This document shows positions 1 to 7,431 of a stretch of 64,000 bases of DNA, one piece after another. The position numbers and the translations under genes are program-made. Numbering within the stretch: the first letter of the stretch is position 1; every line of letters starts with the position of its first letter. The DNA lies in contig PNMZ01000005.1 in NCBI GenBank assembly GCA_013823945.1, positions 1 through 64,000 of the forward strand. The letters are read 5' to 3'. The stretch comes from a bacterium. Its GTDB lineage: Bacteria; Armatimonadota; Fimbriimonadia; Fimbriimonadales; Fimbriimonadaceae. The notes under the pieces were generated by a model, which was given only the letters and a program-made list of their open reading frames with translations, did no database searches and had not been told where the DNA came from.

Positions 1-1
1 C

Positions 2-277
2 GTTCAGCGGATTCAAACGATTGAGGAGTGGGCGCGGCAGGTGTGCGGCGCGGATTTGGAATGGGCGACAGGGATGACATGGTTGTACGGGGAGTTGTGG
101 GGTCAATGGCGGACGGACGTGCGGCGGAAGTTGTTCACGCCGATTCCGGAGCCGATGGTAGCGAAAGTGGAGCCGAGTCAGGTGGCGCGGGCGCAGGTGG
201 CGGAGTTGCCGAGTTATGGGCAGATCACGGAGCATGAGCGGCGTGCGATTGCGTCACGGTTGGGAGTGAGGTCGTGA
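2..277 (+). CDS. Hypothetical protein, 3' end of a gene entering from the left
   Basis: The frame is open from the first bases of the window to a TGA at 275-277, so the gene probably begins upstream; a GTG at 41 is only an internal start candidate. The visible 91 residues are Trp-rich at the front (EEWARQ, WLYGELWGQW) and end in a basic helix (ITEHERRAIASRLG). I do not recognise the family. It is followed by a candidate short transcription unit and a broken amidase, so it probably belongs to the same decayed integrated element. Confidence 0.5.
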   Translation, partial: VQRIQTIEEWARQVCGADLEWATGMTWLYGELWGQWRTDVRRKLFTPIPEPMVAKVEPSQVARAQVAELPSYGQITEHERRAIASRLGVRS

Positions 278-318
278 GTTCAAAAAGTGCCTTTTTTTGC
301 AAAAAATTGCAGAAGGGG

Positions 319-348
319 TTGACAAGGAGAAGGTGGGAGTTGCATTAT
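319..348 (+). promoter_or_regulatory. Candidate sigma-70-type promoter
   Basis: A perfect TTGACA at 319-324 is followed after 18 nt by CATTAT at 343-348 (TATAGT at 346-351 is an alternative with a long spacer). The only thing directly downstream before a terminator is about 30-60 nt of non-coding sequence. Confidence 0.4.
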
Positions 349-383
349 AGTATTAGGCGTTGATTTTGTGATTGACGCGAGAT

Positions 384-415
384 GCCGGTGAGCCAGTAGG
401 TTCTCCGGCTTTTTT
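384..415 (+). terminator. Rho-independent terminator
   Basis: An 11-bp stem (GCCGGTGAGCC, loop AGTA, GGTTCTCCGGC, one mismatch and one G-U pair) is followed directly by TTTTTT. It lies only about 40 nt after the promoter candidate at 319-348, so the unit could make a very short RNA, or simply end transcription arriving from the left. Confidence 0.75.
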
Positions 416-493
416 GTTAGCCATTGCATGAGGCAAGCAGGTCCGACCATTCCCCAGGGTTGGCCCATTTTATTTTCTGGGGGTGGAGATTTG

Positions 494-901
494 ATGAGTC
501 AAAGTCGCATTTGCCTGGACGCCGGGCACGGAATGAGCAACGTGGTTGCGGGTCGGTTTGATCCGGGAGCGGTTGCCGGAGGCGTACGCGAAGCAGACGT
601 TTCGCTCGATTGGGCATAGGAGGTGCGGAGGGTCGGTTTGAATTGGTTCGGGGTGCGTCCTAGGCAAATCGTGATGACGCGGGATGATCATACGGACTGG
701 TCGGAAGTGGCACGGCGGGATGACCGGGCAAAGGCGGCGGGATGCACCTGTTTTTATACTTTTGAAACAACTTTATTGTTGGAAAGGCACGGATTAAATC
801 CATCGATTAGCTCTCAAATCCGATGGATTCATAAATTGTTTGAAATGGCTTCCAAAGGGGATGGGCAGGAACGCCATAGCCAAGTTCATCGGGCCCAATG
901 A
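494..901 (+). pseudogene. N-acetylmuramoyl-L-alanine amidase (Amidase_3) remnant with in-frame stop
   Basis: Starting at ATG 494 after a GGTGGAG ribosome site, the reading begins like an Amidase_3 peptidoglycan hydrolase: LDAGHG (zinc-ligand His) near residue 10 and a conserved segment ending in VSLDWA. A TAG at 617-619 then stops it. The same frame resumes immediately and shows the next family landmarks, QIVMTRDD and RDDRAKAAGC, before degenerating where the SxHxNA motif should be. The second zinc ligands and the C-terminal half are missing. It is a dead lysin or wall-hydrolase gene, plausibly phage-derived. Stop-codon readthrough is possible but unlikely given the missing C-terminus. Confidence 0.7.
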
Positions 902-925
902 ACTCATTGAAAGGAGAACAAAAAA

Positions 926-1171
926 ATGAACAACGACAAGGATGACAAACAAATCAGAGACAATCTACCGCAACCAATTGGTACGGACGCTCTGGGAGCT
1001 CGACGATACTTGGGCTGCTCAGAATCAACATTCAAGGACTTGAGAAGACGAGGCTATCTCTCCGAACTTCGAAAGAACTGGTTTTTGTTCAGTGACCTGA
1101 ATCTTGATGTTAAGCGACTTAGACTAGATGAGGACGAGCACTTGAGACAAGTAAGAGGGGAGTTGAAGTGA
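926..1171 (+). CDS. Small helix-turn-helix (excisionase/MerR-like) protein
   Basis: 81 residues, with an AAGGAG ribosome site at the right distance from ATG 926. The middle (ALGARRYLGCSESTFKDLRRRG) has the spacing of a winged-helix excisionase/MerR-type DNA-binding motif: AxxYLGxSxxTxKxLRxxG. Base composition is more A+T-rich than the chromosomal genes to the right. It is followed after 1 nt by another small gene and then a second excisionase-like gene, consistent with control or directionality genes of an integrated element. Exact role unknown. Confidence 0.6.
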   Translation: MNNDKDDKQIRDNLPQPIGTDALGARRYLGCSESTFKDLRRRGYLSELRKNWFLFSDLNLDVKRLRLDEDEHLRQVRGELK

Positions 1172-1172
1172 A

Positions 1173-1358
1173 ATGAGCACGATCAGTGAAAAAGGAACAT
1201 CGTTCAGTGATCATAATGACCGGTTGGAGCCGAGGAGAATACGGGAAGCAGAGTGCTTAGAACATGGACTTTGTTGCTGTCTTGTTCAATGGGTATGTGA
1301 GCGAATCCACTTAATCTCGATTACTCGAAGAACCAGCGTTGTGAGGTTGTACTCGTGA
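1173..1358 (+). CDS. Small hypothetical protein
   Basis: 61 residues, unrecognised. ATG 1173 lies right after the stop of the preceding gene. Its TGA at 1356-1358 overlaps the GTG start of the next gene (GTGA), a spacing typical of translational coupling; that is the main support for it being real. It is Cys-rich in the middle (CLEHGLCCCLVQWVCER) with no domain I can name. Confidence 0.4.
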   Translation: MSTISEKGTSFSDHNDRLEPRRIREAECLEHGLCCCLVQWVCERIHLISITRRTSVVRLYS

Positions 1359-1549
1359 GAATTGATACTGGAGAAAAGCTTGCGTACAGCGTAAGACAAG
1401 CCGCAGAACTACTGTCAATTTCAAGGAGTCAGATATACGAGATGATCAATGCGGGAAAAATCGGCTCGATAAAAATTGGACGGTCAAGGCGAATTACTTC
1501 GAGGCAGCTAAACGAATACCTTTCTGACCGAGAAAAGGAAGATGCATAA
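1355..1549 (+). CDS. Excisionase-family DNA-binding protein (HTH_17)
   Basis: 64 residues from GTG 1355, overlapping the previous stop by 4 nt. It matches the short excisionase/HTH_17 pattern across nearly its whole length: YSVRQAAELLSISRSQIYEM, then INAGKIGSIKIGRSRRI and a final helix (LNEYLS). Such proteins control excision or gene expression in prophages and integrative elements. It lies about 100 bp from the 3' end of a tRNA-Asn gene, a frequent integration site. No integrase is present between it and the tRNA. Confidence 0.75.
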   Translation: MRIDTGEKLAYSVRQAAELLSISRSQIYEMINAGKIGSIKIGRSRRITSRQLNEYLSDREKEDA

Positions 1550-1593
1550 AGTCCATCACTGTCCACTGCGTAAACGGCACATAAACGGCAAAA

Positions 1594-1637
1594 AAGAAAA
1601 CCACCTTCTGATCTCAGAGAGTGGTTTTCTTCCTTTT
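1594..1637 (+). terminator. Rho-independent terminator
   Basis: An 11-bp perfect stem (AAGAAAACCAC / GTGGTTTTCTT, 16-nt loop) followed by CCTTTTT. It ends the excisionase-like operon. The A-rich 5' arm means it could also act for the opposite strand. Confidence 0.75.
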
Positions 1638-1651
1638 TAGGTTCAAATTAG

Positions 1652-1726
1652 TGGCTGCCGCTGTAGGATTCGAACCTACGACCCGCTGATTAACAGTCAG
1701 CTGCTCTACCACTGAGCTAAGCGGCA
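1652..1726 (-). tRNA. tRNA-Asn (anticodon GTT)
   Basis: On the reverse strand all arms fold: acceptor TGCCGCT/AGCGGCA, D-arm GCTC/GAGC, anticodon stem GCTGA/TCAGC with loop CTGTTAA (anticodon GTT), and T-arm GTAGG/CCTAC with TTCGAAT. Discriminator is G and the CCA end is encoded (1652-1654). Its 3' end faces the decayed element at 1-1650, which fits integration at the tRNA 3' end. Confidence 0.95.
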
Positions 1727-1821
1727 ACTTGGAAACGAGATAATACCCTCAATAAATTCGGTTGGGGCAAGGGCGAATTTTAGGGTTGGGGCCTTTGGTT
1801 TTGCGGCCCCATTAACGGCGG

Positions 1822-2688
1822 CTAGTTATCGTAGGCCATTGACCGAGTGACGGTTTCGTTGCGGTCGAAATCAGATTTGAGTTGGTTGAGTTTGTCGTTG
1901 GCTCTGATCCATGCATCTTCGCCGAGGAGGAGGCGGAGCGGGGGATTTTCTTCGAGAGCGACGTTGATCATTGCGGCGCAGGCTTTTTCCGGATCGCCCT
2001 CTTGTTGGCCAGTGATATCTTTGATCCACTGGAAGGTGTCGTCAATCATCGGTTTGTAGTCGGCGATTTTGTTCTCGGATGTGCGCAGGCTGGCTCGGTC
2101 GGCGAAGCGAGTACGGAATGCACCTGGTTCGATGAGGATTGACCGAACGCCGAAGTCTTTGACGGAAGCGTGGAGACCTTCGGAGATCGCTTCGACAGCG
2201 TGTTTGGAAGCGCAATAGATGGGGAAGGTTGCTCCGGATGTGAGTCCGGCGATGCTGGAAATGTTGAGGATGGTTCCGGAACGTCGTTCTCTCATATGGG
2301 CGAGGATGGGTCGGGTTACGTTGAGGAGGCCGAAGACGTTGACTTCAAATTGATCGCGGACTTCTTGATCGTTGACTTCTTCGATGACGCCGACGTGACC
2401 GTATCCGGCGTTGTTGATGAGGACGTCTATGTGATTGAAAGAGTTGAGGGTTTGGTTAAAGGCTCCTCGGATTGAGTCGGTGTTGGTGACATCGAGGTGG
2501 GGGGTGATGATTTGTCCGGGGAATTTTTCGGAGAGGTCGGAGAGGGTCTCGGGTTTGCGGGCGGTGGCGGCGACAAGGTGTCCCGCGGCGAGGAGTTGTT
2601 CGGTGAGAATGCGACCGAATCCGGCGGATGCGCCAGTGATGAACCAAGTTTTTTTGTGCACGTTATGTTGTACGTTTGGAGCGGACAC
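1822..2688 (-). CDS. SDR-family NAD(P)-dependent oxidoreductase
   Basis: 288 residues from GTG 2688. Classical short-chain dehydrogenase: glycine-rich nucleotide motif TGASAGFG (18-25), an Asp in DVT (66-68), LINNAG (90-95), catalytic Ser 145 in NISSIAG, and YCASK (Tyr158, Lys162). The Ala-Arg after the second beta strand (ATARKP) favours NADP(H). This subgroup often acts on ketone/aldehyde or retinol-like substrates, but the substrate cannot be read from sequence. It stands alone, with a PEP-CTERM gene upstream on the same strand. Confidence 0.9.
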   Translation of the reverse strand: MSAPNVQHNVHKKTWFITGASAGFGRILTEQLLAAGHLVAATARKPETLSDLSEKFPGQIITPHLDVTNTDSIRGAFNQTLNSFNHIDVLINNAGYGHVGVIEEVNDQEVRDQFEVNVFGLLNVTRPILAHMRERRSGTILNISSIAGLTSGATFPIYCASKHAVEAISEGLHASVKDFGVRSILIEPGAFRTRFADRASLRTSENKIADYKPMIDDTFQWIKDITGQQEGDPEKACAAMINVALEENPPLRLLLGEDAWIRANDKLNQLKSDFDRNETVTRSMAYDN

Positions 2689-2753
2689 TTTATTGCGGCT
2701 TTGCGGGGGTAACGATCAACTTAGAGACCTGTGCGATGATGGAGTGACGTGAC

Positions 2754-2784
2754 GTCAGGCGGCAACCATTGGTTGCCGCCTGAC
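2754..2784 (-). terminator. Perfect stem-loop downstream of PEP-CTERM gene
   Basis: A 14-bp perfect inverted repeat (GTCAGGCGGCAACC, 3-nt loop, then its complement) lies just after the stop of the PEP-CTERM gene at 2811. There is no T-run on either side, so it may be an mRNA 3'-end stabiliser rather than a classical intrinsic terminator. Confidence 0.5.
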
Positions 2785-2810
2785 TCTCCAAATCCAGAGT
2801 GGAGCTTGGG

Positions 2811-3449
2811 TTATGCGACTTTACGCCGTCGGGCGAATGCCGTGGCGATTCCGGCGAGGGCGATGATCGTTGTTGGTTCCGGAACAGCTTCGGCACCAAT
2901 AAGATCTTGGTGAATGTTGTTTGCGGGACCGTGATTGGTTGCTTGGTAGACCTGGATGAACAGGTCTTCGGGTCCACTTTGATTTATTGCGGCTTGGTAT
3001 TGCGCGACTTTTGCGGAAATGCTGGCGTTGATGTTGATGCCTTTGAATTGACCAGTCGAGAGTCCATCGGCTCCATCAACGACACTATCCCAAAGGGCGA
3101 GCTGGAAAGCGGCGGCATCGGTTGAGGATGCGATTGAGCTCCAGAAGTTTGTCATGAGGTTGGAGACTTGGGTGCTGTTGTTGAGCACGTTCACTCCTGT
3201 GATGTTGACTCCGTAGGAATCTCCGAACTTATTGTGATGATCGAGATCAACGCAATAGAGTGCGATTGGGGTAGCACCGTTCACAGAGACGCTTTGGGCT
3301 CCGGCGTAGACAGTGGAGTTTTGGCCCTTGTAGTTAATGGTGAAGACTTCGGATCGTCCGGGGACCATGGAGTTGATTGTGATTTGGGTTGCTTGTGCGG
3401 CGGCCACAAGTGAGCTAGCAACGATTACGGAAGCAATGATTCTTTTCAA
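2811..3449 (-). CDS. PEP-CTERM sorting-domain protein
   Basis: 212 residues from a TTG start with a GAGGTG ribosome site. An N-terminal signal peptide (SVIVASSLVAAAQA) leads into a Ser/Asn/Thr-rich beta-type ectodomain. The last 24 residues are a PEP-CTERM tail: VPEPTT, a hydrophobic helix, then RRRK. In this family the tail is processed by an exosortase, and the protein is exported and displayed or deposited in extracellular matrix. The ectodomain resembles none I can name (contains YCVDLDHHNKFG). No exosortase gene is in the window. Confidence 0.85.
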   Translation of the reverse strand: MKRIIASVIVASSLVAAAQATQITINSMVPGRSEVFTINYKGQNSTVYAGAQSVSVNGATPIALYCVDLDHHNKFGDSYGVNITGVNVLNNSTQVSNLMTNFWSSIASSTDAAAFQLALWDSVVDGADGLSTGQFKGININASISAKVAQYQAAINQSGPEDLFIQVYQATNHGPANNIHQDLIGAEAVPEPTTIIALAGIATAFARRRKVA

Positions 3450-3892
3450 TTTTGCACCTCAGCTGCGGAAAGCTTGCTTTGAAAAGCGAAGAATCCACTT
3501 GAGGTTTTGCAGCACAAATCGTGCCTAAACTGTGAAGTTTTTGAAACCGGTGTTGTCTCAGGCTCATTGGCGAGAATCGTGGATAGGGATTTAGATCGCC
3601 GAGGGGAAATTATTGTTTGATGAATTTGAAAAGTTCCCGGGCGTGACCAATTTTGCGTACTTGAGGTATGCAAGCGATGCGACGACGGTTTGAACCTATC
3701 GAGGTTACGAGACACGTTGCTGAGTAGTGGACTAGGGGCAGTCCTTTGGTTATGTACTTTGGAGGGGGGTAAGGCTTGGGGCCTCATTCGGGGGGGGGCA
3801 AGCTGGGCAGAAGATTTGGTATGGATGGATCGAGAATCCTTTTGCATTTCATTGCTAAGAGAACTTCAGTTTGAAGGGGTATCAGAAAAATG
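3450..3892. other. Intergenic region without a supported gene
   Basis: About 440 bp between divergent PEP-CTERM genes. The reverse-strand frame through it is Ser/Pro/Arg-rich and has no ribosome site, so I do not call it. The region presumably holds the promoter of the TTG-start gene at 3449 and regulatory sequence. Confidence 0.5.
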
Positions 3893-3935
3893 ACCATTAC
3901 ATAAAAAGAGAAAATTTTGAACTTGATGTAATGGT
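3893..3935. promoter_or_regulatory. 10-bp perfect inverted repeat
   Basis: ACCATTACAT at 3893-3902 and its exact complement ATGTAATGGT at 3926-3935, separated by a 23-nt A/T-rich spacer. It lies about 40 bp upstream of the promoter at 3974-4002. It could be a regulator-binding site or a weak hairpin. Confidence 0.45.
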
Positions 3936-3973
3936 TTTAGGCAATCTCGCGGCGGCAAAGTGGATTGATGGAT

Positions 3974-4002
3974 TTGACGGTCTTGAACTTAACTGATATA
4001 CT
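3974..4002 (+). promoter_or_regulatory. Sigma-70-type promoter for the second PEP-CTERM gene
   Basis: TTGACG at 3974-3979, a 17-nt spacer, and TATACT at 3997-4002. Both hexamers match the housekeeping consensus at five of six positions. Transcription would start near 4009, leaving a short leader with a GGAG ribosome site before ATG 4046. Confidence 0.7.
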
Positions 4003-4045
4003 TGAAGGAGAATCCTTGGTTGCAAGGCATTCACATGGAGAAGGC

Positions 4046-4750
4046 ATGAATTCAACTTACAGATTGACGAGCTTGGTTTTGGGGGGTGTTTTTGCGACAT
4101 CACTCTCTTTTGGTCAGATTCCCTTCCAGAACGGGACAGGAACGTTTAGCCAGAACTTTACAGGTGTGTGGAACGCATCAGAATTGATTGACGGCGACTT
4201 TTCCCCCAATAATGGTTGGGCCATTTTTAACAATGGCGTTACATCGGCGCAAACGGCGGTTTTTGAGACGGTTACTGATCAGACTCTTCCTGGCTTAAAG
4301 ATCACGATGGTGCAAAACCACGGAAACCCTGGTCATTTGATTGGTCGATTTCGGTGGTCAGTGACTTCGGATGATCGGAGTTTGTTTGCCGATGGATTGC
4401 AGAATGGTGGCGATGTCACGGCGAATTGGACCGTTCTGACTCCAGTCAGTGTCACCGCGCCTGCTCCTCTGTCGTCAACGATTTTGGGGGATGGAAGTAT
4501 TCTCATGGCGACATCCGGTTCGCTCACAACCGCGACTTATGAGGTTACTTTTGCAGAGGCTCTCACTTCGGTTACGGGATTTCGGTTGGAAGCGATGGAA
4601 GACCCTTCCCTGCCGACGGGCGGTCCGGGATTGTTTCCGAACGGGAATTTTGTTATCAATGAGATAACCGCAGAAGCTGTTCCTGAACCGTTCACTTTGA
4701 TAGCGGTTGGTGCTGGCTTGGCTATGGTCGCTCGGCGCCGGAAGCACTAA
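4046..4750 (+). CDS. PEP-CTERM sorting-domain protein
   Basis: ATG 4046 is chosen because GGAG lies 5 nt upstream and a clear signal peptide follows (LTSLVLGGVFATSLSFG). 234 residues. The ectodomain is rich in Thr/Asn/Gly with short beta motifs. The C-terminus is a PEP-CTERM tail beginning VPEPFT at about residue 212, then a hydrophobic segment and RRRK. Predicted to be Sec-exported and processed by an exosortase encoded elsewhere. It has its own promoter (3974-4002) and terminator (4769-4798), so it is a monocistronic unit. It differs from the other PEP-CTERM protein except in the tail. Confidence 0.85.
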   Translation: MNSTYRLTSLVLGGVFATSLSFGQIPFQNGTGTFSQNFTGVWNASELIDGDFSPNNGWAIFNNGVTSAQTAVFETVTDQTLPGLKITMVQNHGNPGHLIGRFRWSVTSDDRSLFADGLQNGGDVTANWTVLTPVSVTAPAPLSSTILGDGSILMATSGSLTTATYEVTFAEALTSVTGFRLEAMEDPSLPTGGPGLFPNGNFVINEITAEAVPEPFTLIAVGAGLAMVARRRKH

Positions 4751-4768
4751 GTCAAATTATTTGAATAC

Positions 4769-4798
4769 GGGGCAAGGCGAACTTGCCCCTTGTTCTTT
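4769..4798 (+). terminator. Rho-independent terminator
   Basis: Perfect 8-bp stem GGGGCAAG / CTTGCCCC with a 5-nt loop and the T-rich tail TTGTTCTTT. It closes the PEP-CTERM gene and overlaps the last bases of the convergent SDR gene. Confidence 0.7.
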
Positions 4799-5525
4799 AC
4801 CAAGGTAAGGGTTGGCCCATATGGAACAGTCCGGCGGTGGGGCCGTCGTTGGGGAGGGTGGCGAGTTGGACGGATGTTTTGGCGCCATCGGTGATTTCCA
4901 TGAGGGCACTTTCGCCGCCCATGTCGGTTTTGACCCAGCCGGGGTGGGCGGAGTTGACTTTGATTTTTGTATCCCGGAGGGCATAGGCGAGGTGAACGGT
5001 GTAGGCGTTGAGGGCGGTTTTGCTGGCATCATAGGCCGCCCATTTGAAGTCGTAAGTCGGGGAGCCCGGTTGGGCGTGGTAGGTGAGGGAACTGAGGATG
5101 CTGCTGAGGTTGACAATTCGGGCAGCGGGGGCTTTTTTGAGAAGAGGTATCAGGGCTTGAGTGAGCTCTATGAGGCCGAAGAAATTGGTTTCAAAAGTAT
5201 CGCGGTACCGTTGGACGGGGATGTTTTCTATAGCGTCTTCGGTGGTGTCGAGGTTGATTCCGGCGTTGTTGATCAGGACATCGAGGTGGGAGAATTTCTC
5301 GGCTAAAGATGTAGCTGCGGACTGAATGGAGTCTGAACTTGCCATGTCGAGAAGGAGGAATTCGGCGTTGATTCCCTCTGATTTCAGATCGGTTATGGCT
5401 TGCTGGCCCTTTGCCTGGTCTCGAGCAGAGAGAATGACGTGGAAATCGCGTTGGGCGAGTTGGCGGACGGTTTCGAGTCCGATCCCTTTATTAGCTCCAG
5501 TGACGAGGGCAATTTTTTGGCTCAT
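4797..5525 (-). CDS. SDR-family oxidoreductase, carbonyl-reductase-like
   Basis: 242 residues. Landmarks: TGANKGIG (9-16), Arg35 in SARD (NADP preference), LLLD (57-60), LINNAG (84-89), catalytic Ser142 in VNLSS and YDASK (Tyr165, Lys169). The stretch before the active Tyr (TYDFKWAAYDASK) and the later HPGWVKTDMGG are typical of the plant/animal carbonyl reductase-like branch. Substrate unknown. It is convergent with the PEP-CTERM gene and divergent from the hydroxyproline operon, with TATCGT 13 nt before its ATG as a possible -10. Confidence 0.9.
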   Translation of the reverse strand: MSQKIALVTGANKGIGLETVRQLAQRDFHVILSARDQAKGQQAITDLKSEGINAEFLLLDMASSDSIQSAATSLAEKFSHLDVLINNAGINLDTTEDAIENIPVQRYRDTFETNFFGLIELTQALIPLLKKAPAARIVNLSSILSSLTYHAQPGSPTYDFKWAAYDASKTALNAYTVHLAYALRDTKIKVNSAHPGWVKTDMGGESALMEITDGAKTSVQLATLPNDGPTAGLFHMGQPLPW

Positions 5526-5626
5526 GTTGGTTGGTTTTACGATACGTTGGGTTTTGAAAGTTGTGATGTAGGACTATTTGGATTTGATTTAATGTTAAAG
5601 GGTTGGTGAGGGTAAGATTTTTCTCG

Positions 5627-6526
5627 ATGGCACATTGGAGTGGGGTATTTCCGGCGATGACGACTCAGTTTCACAAAGATGGAGCGTTGGATTTGGATGC
5701 AACGGGCCGACATATTGAGGTGATGTTGACAAGTGGGGTTCAGGGGTTGGTAATGCTGGGCAGCTTGGGGGAAAACAACACGCTTTCCCGACAGGAAAAG
5801 TTGGACGTTTTGCGCTGTGCGGTTGAGGTGAGCGGGGGACGGGTTCCGGTAGTGAGTGGGGTCAGTGAGTTGTCGACAGAGTTTGCTTGCGAGTTTGTTC
5901 GGGATGCCCAGCGGGCGGGAGTTGACGGGTTTATGGTGTTACCGGCGATGGTTTACCATTCGGACTCGCGTGAAACTTTGACGCATTTTCAGGCGGTTGC
6001 GAATTCGAGTGAGCGGCCGATCATTATTTACAATAACCCGATTGCGTACAAAGTGGACATTACTCCGGGGATGTTAGAAGAGATGGCGCGTGAGGAGAAG
6101 TTTGTCGCGATCAAGGAATCGAGTGGAGATACGCGGAGGATTACGGATGTGTATAACCAAGTGGGGGATCGGTTTACGATATTTGCGGGGGTGGATGATT
6201 TGGTTATGGAATGTGCGCTGCTGGGCGCGACGGGCTGGATTGCGGGTATTGGGCTTGCGATTCCGGCGGAAAATCAGAGGTTGTGGGACATGATGATGTC
6301 CGGGCGATGGGTTGAAGCGCGGGAGCTTTATCGTTGGTTCACACCGCTTGCTCATTTGGACGTCGGAAATAAATTTGTTCAATGCATCAAGTTGGCGATA
6401 CAGGAAGCGGGGCTTGGTGCGGAATGGGTTCGGGATCCCAGATTGGAGCTAGAGGGAGCAGAGCGAGAGCGTGTCTTGCGGATTATTCAGCAGGGGTTGG
6501 AAAATCGTCCACAATTAGGCTTGTGA
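5627..6526 (+). CDS. DapA-family lyase, probable 1-pyrroline-4-hydroxy-2-carboxylate deaminase
   Basis: 299 residues from ATG 5627; in-frame codons reach back to a TTG at 5603, but family alignment starts at WSGVFPAMTTQF. It is a DHDPS/NAL-type TIM barrel: GSLGEN (45-50), YNNP (135-138, catalytic Tyr) and the Schiff-base Lys163 in VAIKESSGD. The family includes DHDPS, KDG aldolases and the hydroxyproline-pathway deaminase that turns pyrroline-4-hydroxy-2-carboxylate into 2-oxoglutarate semialdehyde. The three overlapping genes downstream encode the other steps of that pathway, which strongly favours the deaminase. Its TGA overlaps the next ATG (TGATG). Confidence 0.85.
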   Translation: MAHWSGVFPAMTTQFHKDGALDLDATGRHIEVMLTSGVQGLVMLGSLGENNTLSRQEKLDVLRCAVEVSGGRVPVVSGVSELSTEFACEFVRDAQRAGVDGFMVLPAMVYHSDSRETLTHFQAVANSSERPIIIYNNPIAYKVDITPGMLEEMAREEKFVAIKESSGDTRRITDVYNQVGDRFTIFAGVDDLVMECALLGATGWIAGIGLAIPAENQRLWDMMMSGRWVEARELYRWFTPLAHLDVGNKFVQCIKLAIQEAGLGAEWVRDPRLELEGAERERVLRIIQQGLENRPQLGL

Positions 6527-7431
6527 TGCAGCGATTCCGGGCGATTGATTCTCATACGGGAGGGGAGCCGACCCGGGTGGTTTTTGGGGAGTCATTGGGT
6601 TTGCAGGGAGGTTCGATGGCGGAACTGCGAGCTGACTTCGCGGAGCGGTTTGATCATTTGCGATCAGCGGTAGCCTGTGAACCTAGGGGGAGTGATATAT
6701 TAGTCGGTGCTTTGTTGGTGCCGGGATTTAAGCACGAATGGGGGGTTATTTTCTTTAACAATGTGGGAACGCTTAATATGTGTGGCCACGGAACAATTGG
6801 TGTCGCCGAGACACTTCGGTTTTTGGGGAAGTGGGGGGCGGGTGAGCACTTGTTGGAGACTCCGGTCGGCGACGTAGGAGTTCGGATCAATGCTGACCAT
6901 TCGGTGGAGTTTGCCAATGTGCCGAGTTATCGTAAGGAATCAGCGGTTCGGGTTGATTTGAGTGACCGAGTGGTGACGGGAGATGTGGCTTGGGGAGGGA
7001 ATTGGTTTTACTTGTGTGACGACCATGGATGTGAAATTTCGATGGGGAATCTGAATGAATTGATGGGATTGAGCGAGGAAATCCGTCGAAAATTGGGACG
7101 GGATGAGGTTGATCATATTGAGTTGGTTTCGCCGATGGAGGGAGGAGCAAAAAATTTTGTGCTGTGTCCAGGCTTGGCTTATGACCGGAGCCCTTGTGGG
7201 ACGGGGACAAGTGCGAAATTGGCTTGTCTTTATGCGGATGGGAAGTTAAAGCCTGGTCAGGTTTGGCGACAAGAGAGCATCACGGGCAGTGTTTTTGAAG
7301 GGTGGGTTAAGATTGTGAACGATCAGTGTGTGCCGCATGTGCGGGGCCGGGCATTCATTACAATGGAGTCGGAGCTTATTCTTGATCCGGATGATCCGCT
7401 CCGGTTTGGGTTCACGGGGGTGAAGTTGTGA
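6526..7431 (+). CDS. 4-hydroxyproline 2-epimerase (proline racemase family)
   Basis: 301 residues. Proline racemase fold with both catalytic cysteines present: Cys86 in NMCGHGTIG and Cys224 in DRSPCGTGTSA. The Cys/Cys pair marks racemases and epimerases rather than the Thr-containing trans-3-hydroxyproline dehydratases. The start RFRAIDSHTGGEPTRVV is typical. It converts trans-4-hydroxy-L-proline to cis-4-hydroxy-D-proline in the cytoplasm. ATG 6526 overlaps the preceding stop by 1 nt, and its own stop overlaps the next gene (GTGA), indicating translational coupling. Confidence 0.9.
   Translation: MQRFRAIDSHTGGEPTRVVFGESLGLQGGSMAELRADFAERFDHLRSAVACEPRGSDILVGALLVPGFKHEWGVIFFNNVGTLNMCGHGTIGVAETLRFLGKWGAGEHLLETPVGDVGVRINADHSVEFANVPSYRKESAVRVDLSDRVVTGDVAWGGNWFYLCDDHGCEISMGNLNELMGLSEEIRRKLGRDEVDHIELVSPMEGGAKNFVLCPGLAYDRSPCGTGTSAKLACLYADGKLKPGQVWRQESITGSVFEGWVKIVNDQCVPHVRGRAFITMESELILDPDDPLRFGFTGVKL

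Noticed and set aside
3446-3847. 133-residue reverse-strand open frame upstream of the first PEP-CTERM gene
   Set aside because: No ribosome site, low-complexity Ser/Pro/Arg composition, and it lies in the promoter region between divergent genes.
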